NCBI GenBank assembly: GCA_012516115.1
Contig: JAAYXC010000341.1
Span: 1-6,719, forward strand
Source: Bacillota bacterium
GTDB lineage: Bacteria > Bacillota > UBA4882 > JAAYXC01
Direction: 5' to 3'
Length of the DNA stretch: 6,719 bases
Below, one piece after another: positions 5,898-6,719 of the stretch. The position numbers and the translations under genes are program-made. Every line of letters begins with the position of its first letter. The stretch's first letter is position 1. The notes under the pieces are model-generated. The model was not told the DNA's origin. It did not search any database and saw only the letters and a list, made by a program, of their open reading frames with translations.

Positions 5898-5903
5898 CGG
5901 TAT

Positions 5904-5911
5904 ACCTCCTT
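5904..5911 (-). promoter_or_regulatory. Ribosome binding site of the UPF0182 gene
   Basis: AAGGAGGT (complement of 5911-5904) lies 6 nt before the ATG at 5897. It is a full SD consensus, so translation of this gene is likely to be efficient. The TAA of a 27-codon open frame overlaps it. Confidence 0.8.
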
Positions 5912-5993
5912 ACTTAAGGATCGGATAGGAATCTCTACCTGAATTCGGCGTAGAGTCGCGATCTTCCTCTTTTGGCCAGAAGGCTTTCATCAT
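5910..5993 (-). CDS. Possible 27-residue small ORF in the gap before the UPF0182 gene
   Basis: An open frame starts with two ATG codons (5993, 5990) and ends in TAA at 5912-5910, inside the SD of the UPF0182 gene. That is an arrangement typical of translational coupling. The product would be hydrophilic (MMKAFWPKEEDRDS and onward to YPILK) with no recognised motif. No SD precedes the ATG pair. The frame is also the in-frame continuation of the CCA/HD gene past its TGA at 6032-6030, open for 39 codons. Chance openness is quite possible, so this is weak. Confidence 0.15.
   Translation of the reverse strand: MMKAFWPKEEDRDSTPNSGRDSYPILK
5933..5955. repeat. 6-bp inverted repeat in the gap between the CCA/HD and UPF0182 genes
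   Basis: CTCTAC (5933-5938) and GTAGAG (5950-5955) are exact inverted repeats around 11 bases. It is the only clear dyad between the CCA/HD gene and the UPF0182 gene. It has no T-run, so termination is unlikely, and I see no convincing promoter hexamers in this gap on the minus strand. The two genes may therefore share a transcript. Confidence 0.3.
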
Positions 5994-6029
5994 TTTGCCA
6001 GTTTGCCCGGGTGCTTTACCTTTTCTTCT

Positions 6030-6719
6030 TCATCGCCCTTCCCGGAGAAGACGTTCCAGGTCCTCCCGGTTGTTTAAGGTCGGGTTTTCCAGGACCTTTT
6101 CGAGCAGCGCGCGGAGGGCCGCACCGACGGCCGGCCCGGGCCCGATCCCCAGGATGCGCATGACGTCGTGGCCGTCGATGGCTAGATCGCGCAGGGAGAA
6201 GGCCGGCCGGCCGGCAAGGAAATCTTCGACCCGGGCCATGAGTTCACGCCACTTTGCGGCGGTGGACCAGGTGAGACGGCCGGTGGCCAGGATATCCGCC
6301 CGTCTCAGCTCGAGAAGGTCGCGAAGGCCCTCAGGGCCGCCGGCCTTTTGGAGAAGGCGGCTTAAAGCGGCCGTGGAGGGGGGAGAAGAGAGTTGGAACA
6401 TATGTAGACGGACGAGGCGGGTGACGCGGGTGACGGTCTCCCCGGCGAACCGGAGCCGGAGGAGAAGACCGCGGGCCATTTCGGCGCCGATCTCTTCGTG
6501 GCCGTGGAAATGGATCTTTCCTTTCACGCATTGACGGGTGGCGGGTTTGCCCAGGTCGTGGAGGAGGGCGGCCAGCCGGAGAGGGAGCACGGCCGCGATC
6601 TCCTGGACCGCGGTGAACGAGTGGCGGAGCAGGGCGCGGTCCATGGGCGCGAATTCCGGCGCGATGGCGGTAAGGAGGCCGGAGCGGGCCAACCCCCAGA
6701 GGGCGGGTAAGGGGTGGGA
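6030..6719 (-). CDS. CCA tRNA nucleotidyltransferase / HD-domain protein, C-terminal part (5' end outside window)
   Basis: This partial gene runs in from the right edge, where the frame is open, and ends in TGA at 6032-6030. About 229 residues are visible. Seen are the HD-domain elements: RHSF (His near 33 of the visible part), AALLHDLGKP (HD pair near 54-55), KIHFHGHEEIGAEMA, VRLHMF and LELRRADILATG. The closing segment LAIDGHDVMRILGIGPGPAVG, then LLEKVLENPTLNNREDLERLL, is characteristic of the tail of bacterial CCA-adding enzymes and poly(A)-polymerase-like proteins. The full enzyme would add or repair the CCA end of tRNAs with a nucleotidyltransferase head, which lies outside the window. 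The HD domain in such proteins can have phosphohydrolase activity. A TTG at 6692 is only an internal codon. The alternative is a stand-alone HD hydrolase; deciding needs the missing 5' part. Confidence 0.85.
   Translation of the reverse strand, partial: SHPLPALWGLARSGLLTAIAPEFAPMDRALLRHSFTAVQEIAAVLPLRLAALLHDLGKPATRQCVKGKIHFHGHEEIGAEMARGLLLRLRFAGETVTRVTRLVRLHMFQLSSPPSTAALSRLLQKAGGPEGLRDLLELRRADILATGRLTWSTAAKWRELMARVEDFLAGRPAFSLRDLAIDGHDVMRILGIGPGPAVGAALRALLEKVLENPTLNNREDLERLLREGR

Noticed and set aside
1..6719. CRISPR array, insertion sequence, toxin-antitoxin or defence genes
   Set aside because: No regularly spaced direct repeats, no transposase- or integrase-like translation, and no terminal repeats with target duplications were seen.

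Overview
The window looks like chromosome from a GC-rich bacterium that uses strong Shine-Dalgarno (SD) sites (AAGGAGGT, AAAGGAGA). The gene families (a long UPF0182 membrane protein, a CCA-adding enzyme with an HD domain, a LacI regulator) fit a Gram-positive, clostridial-type lineage, possibly a thermophile. That placement is inference from family content and SD style, not a marker gene. All five annotated genes end in TGA, so UGA is a normal stop here.

Layout. Positions 1-427 hold no convincing protein gene. An SD-like sequence on the minus strand at the left edge points out of the window, so this is probably a divergent intergenic region. It carries several perfect inverted repeats, a sigma-A type promoter (256-284) and a leader of about 135 nt for a LacI-family regulator (428-1468, +). 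The regulator converges on, and overlaps tail-to-tail by 17 bp, a minus-strand block. In transcription order that block is the 3' part of a CCA tRNA nucleotidyltransferase/HD gene (right edge to 6030), a 132-bp gap, a UPF0182 membrane protein gene (5897-3258), a metallophosphoesterase lipoprotein (3231-2290) and a small exported protein (2288-1452). The last three genes are spaced 26 and 1 nt apart and look like one transcription unit acting at or outside the membrane.

Two things stand out. First, the UPF0182 gene is full length (880 codons including its stop) but interrupted by one in-frame TGA at codon 508. The frame resumes at once with family-like sequence, so this is a nonsense mutation, a sequencing error or a recoding event, not a frameshift. 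Second, the metallophosphoesterase has no ATG, GTG or TTG that fits both its SD and its signal peptide. An ATC codon 8 nt after a perfect SD fits both. I found no CRISPR array, transposase, tRNA, rRNA or recognisable riboswitch class, and no clearly new defence or mobile system.
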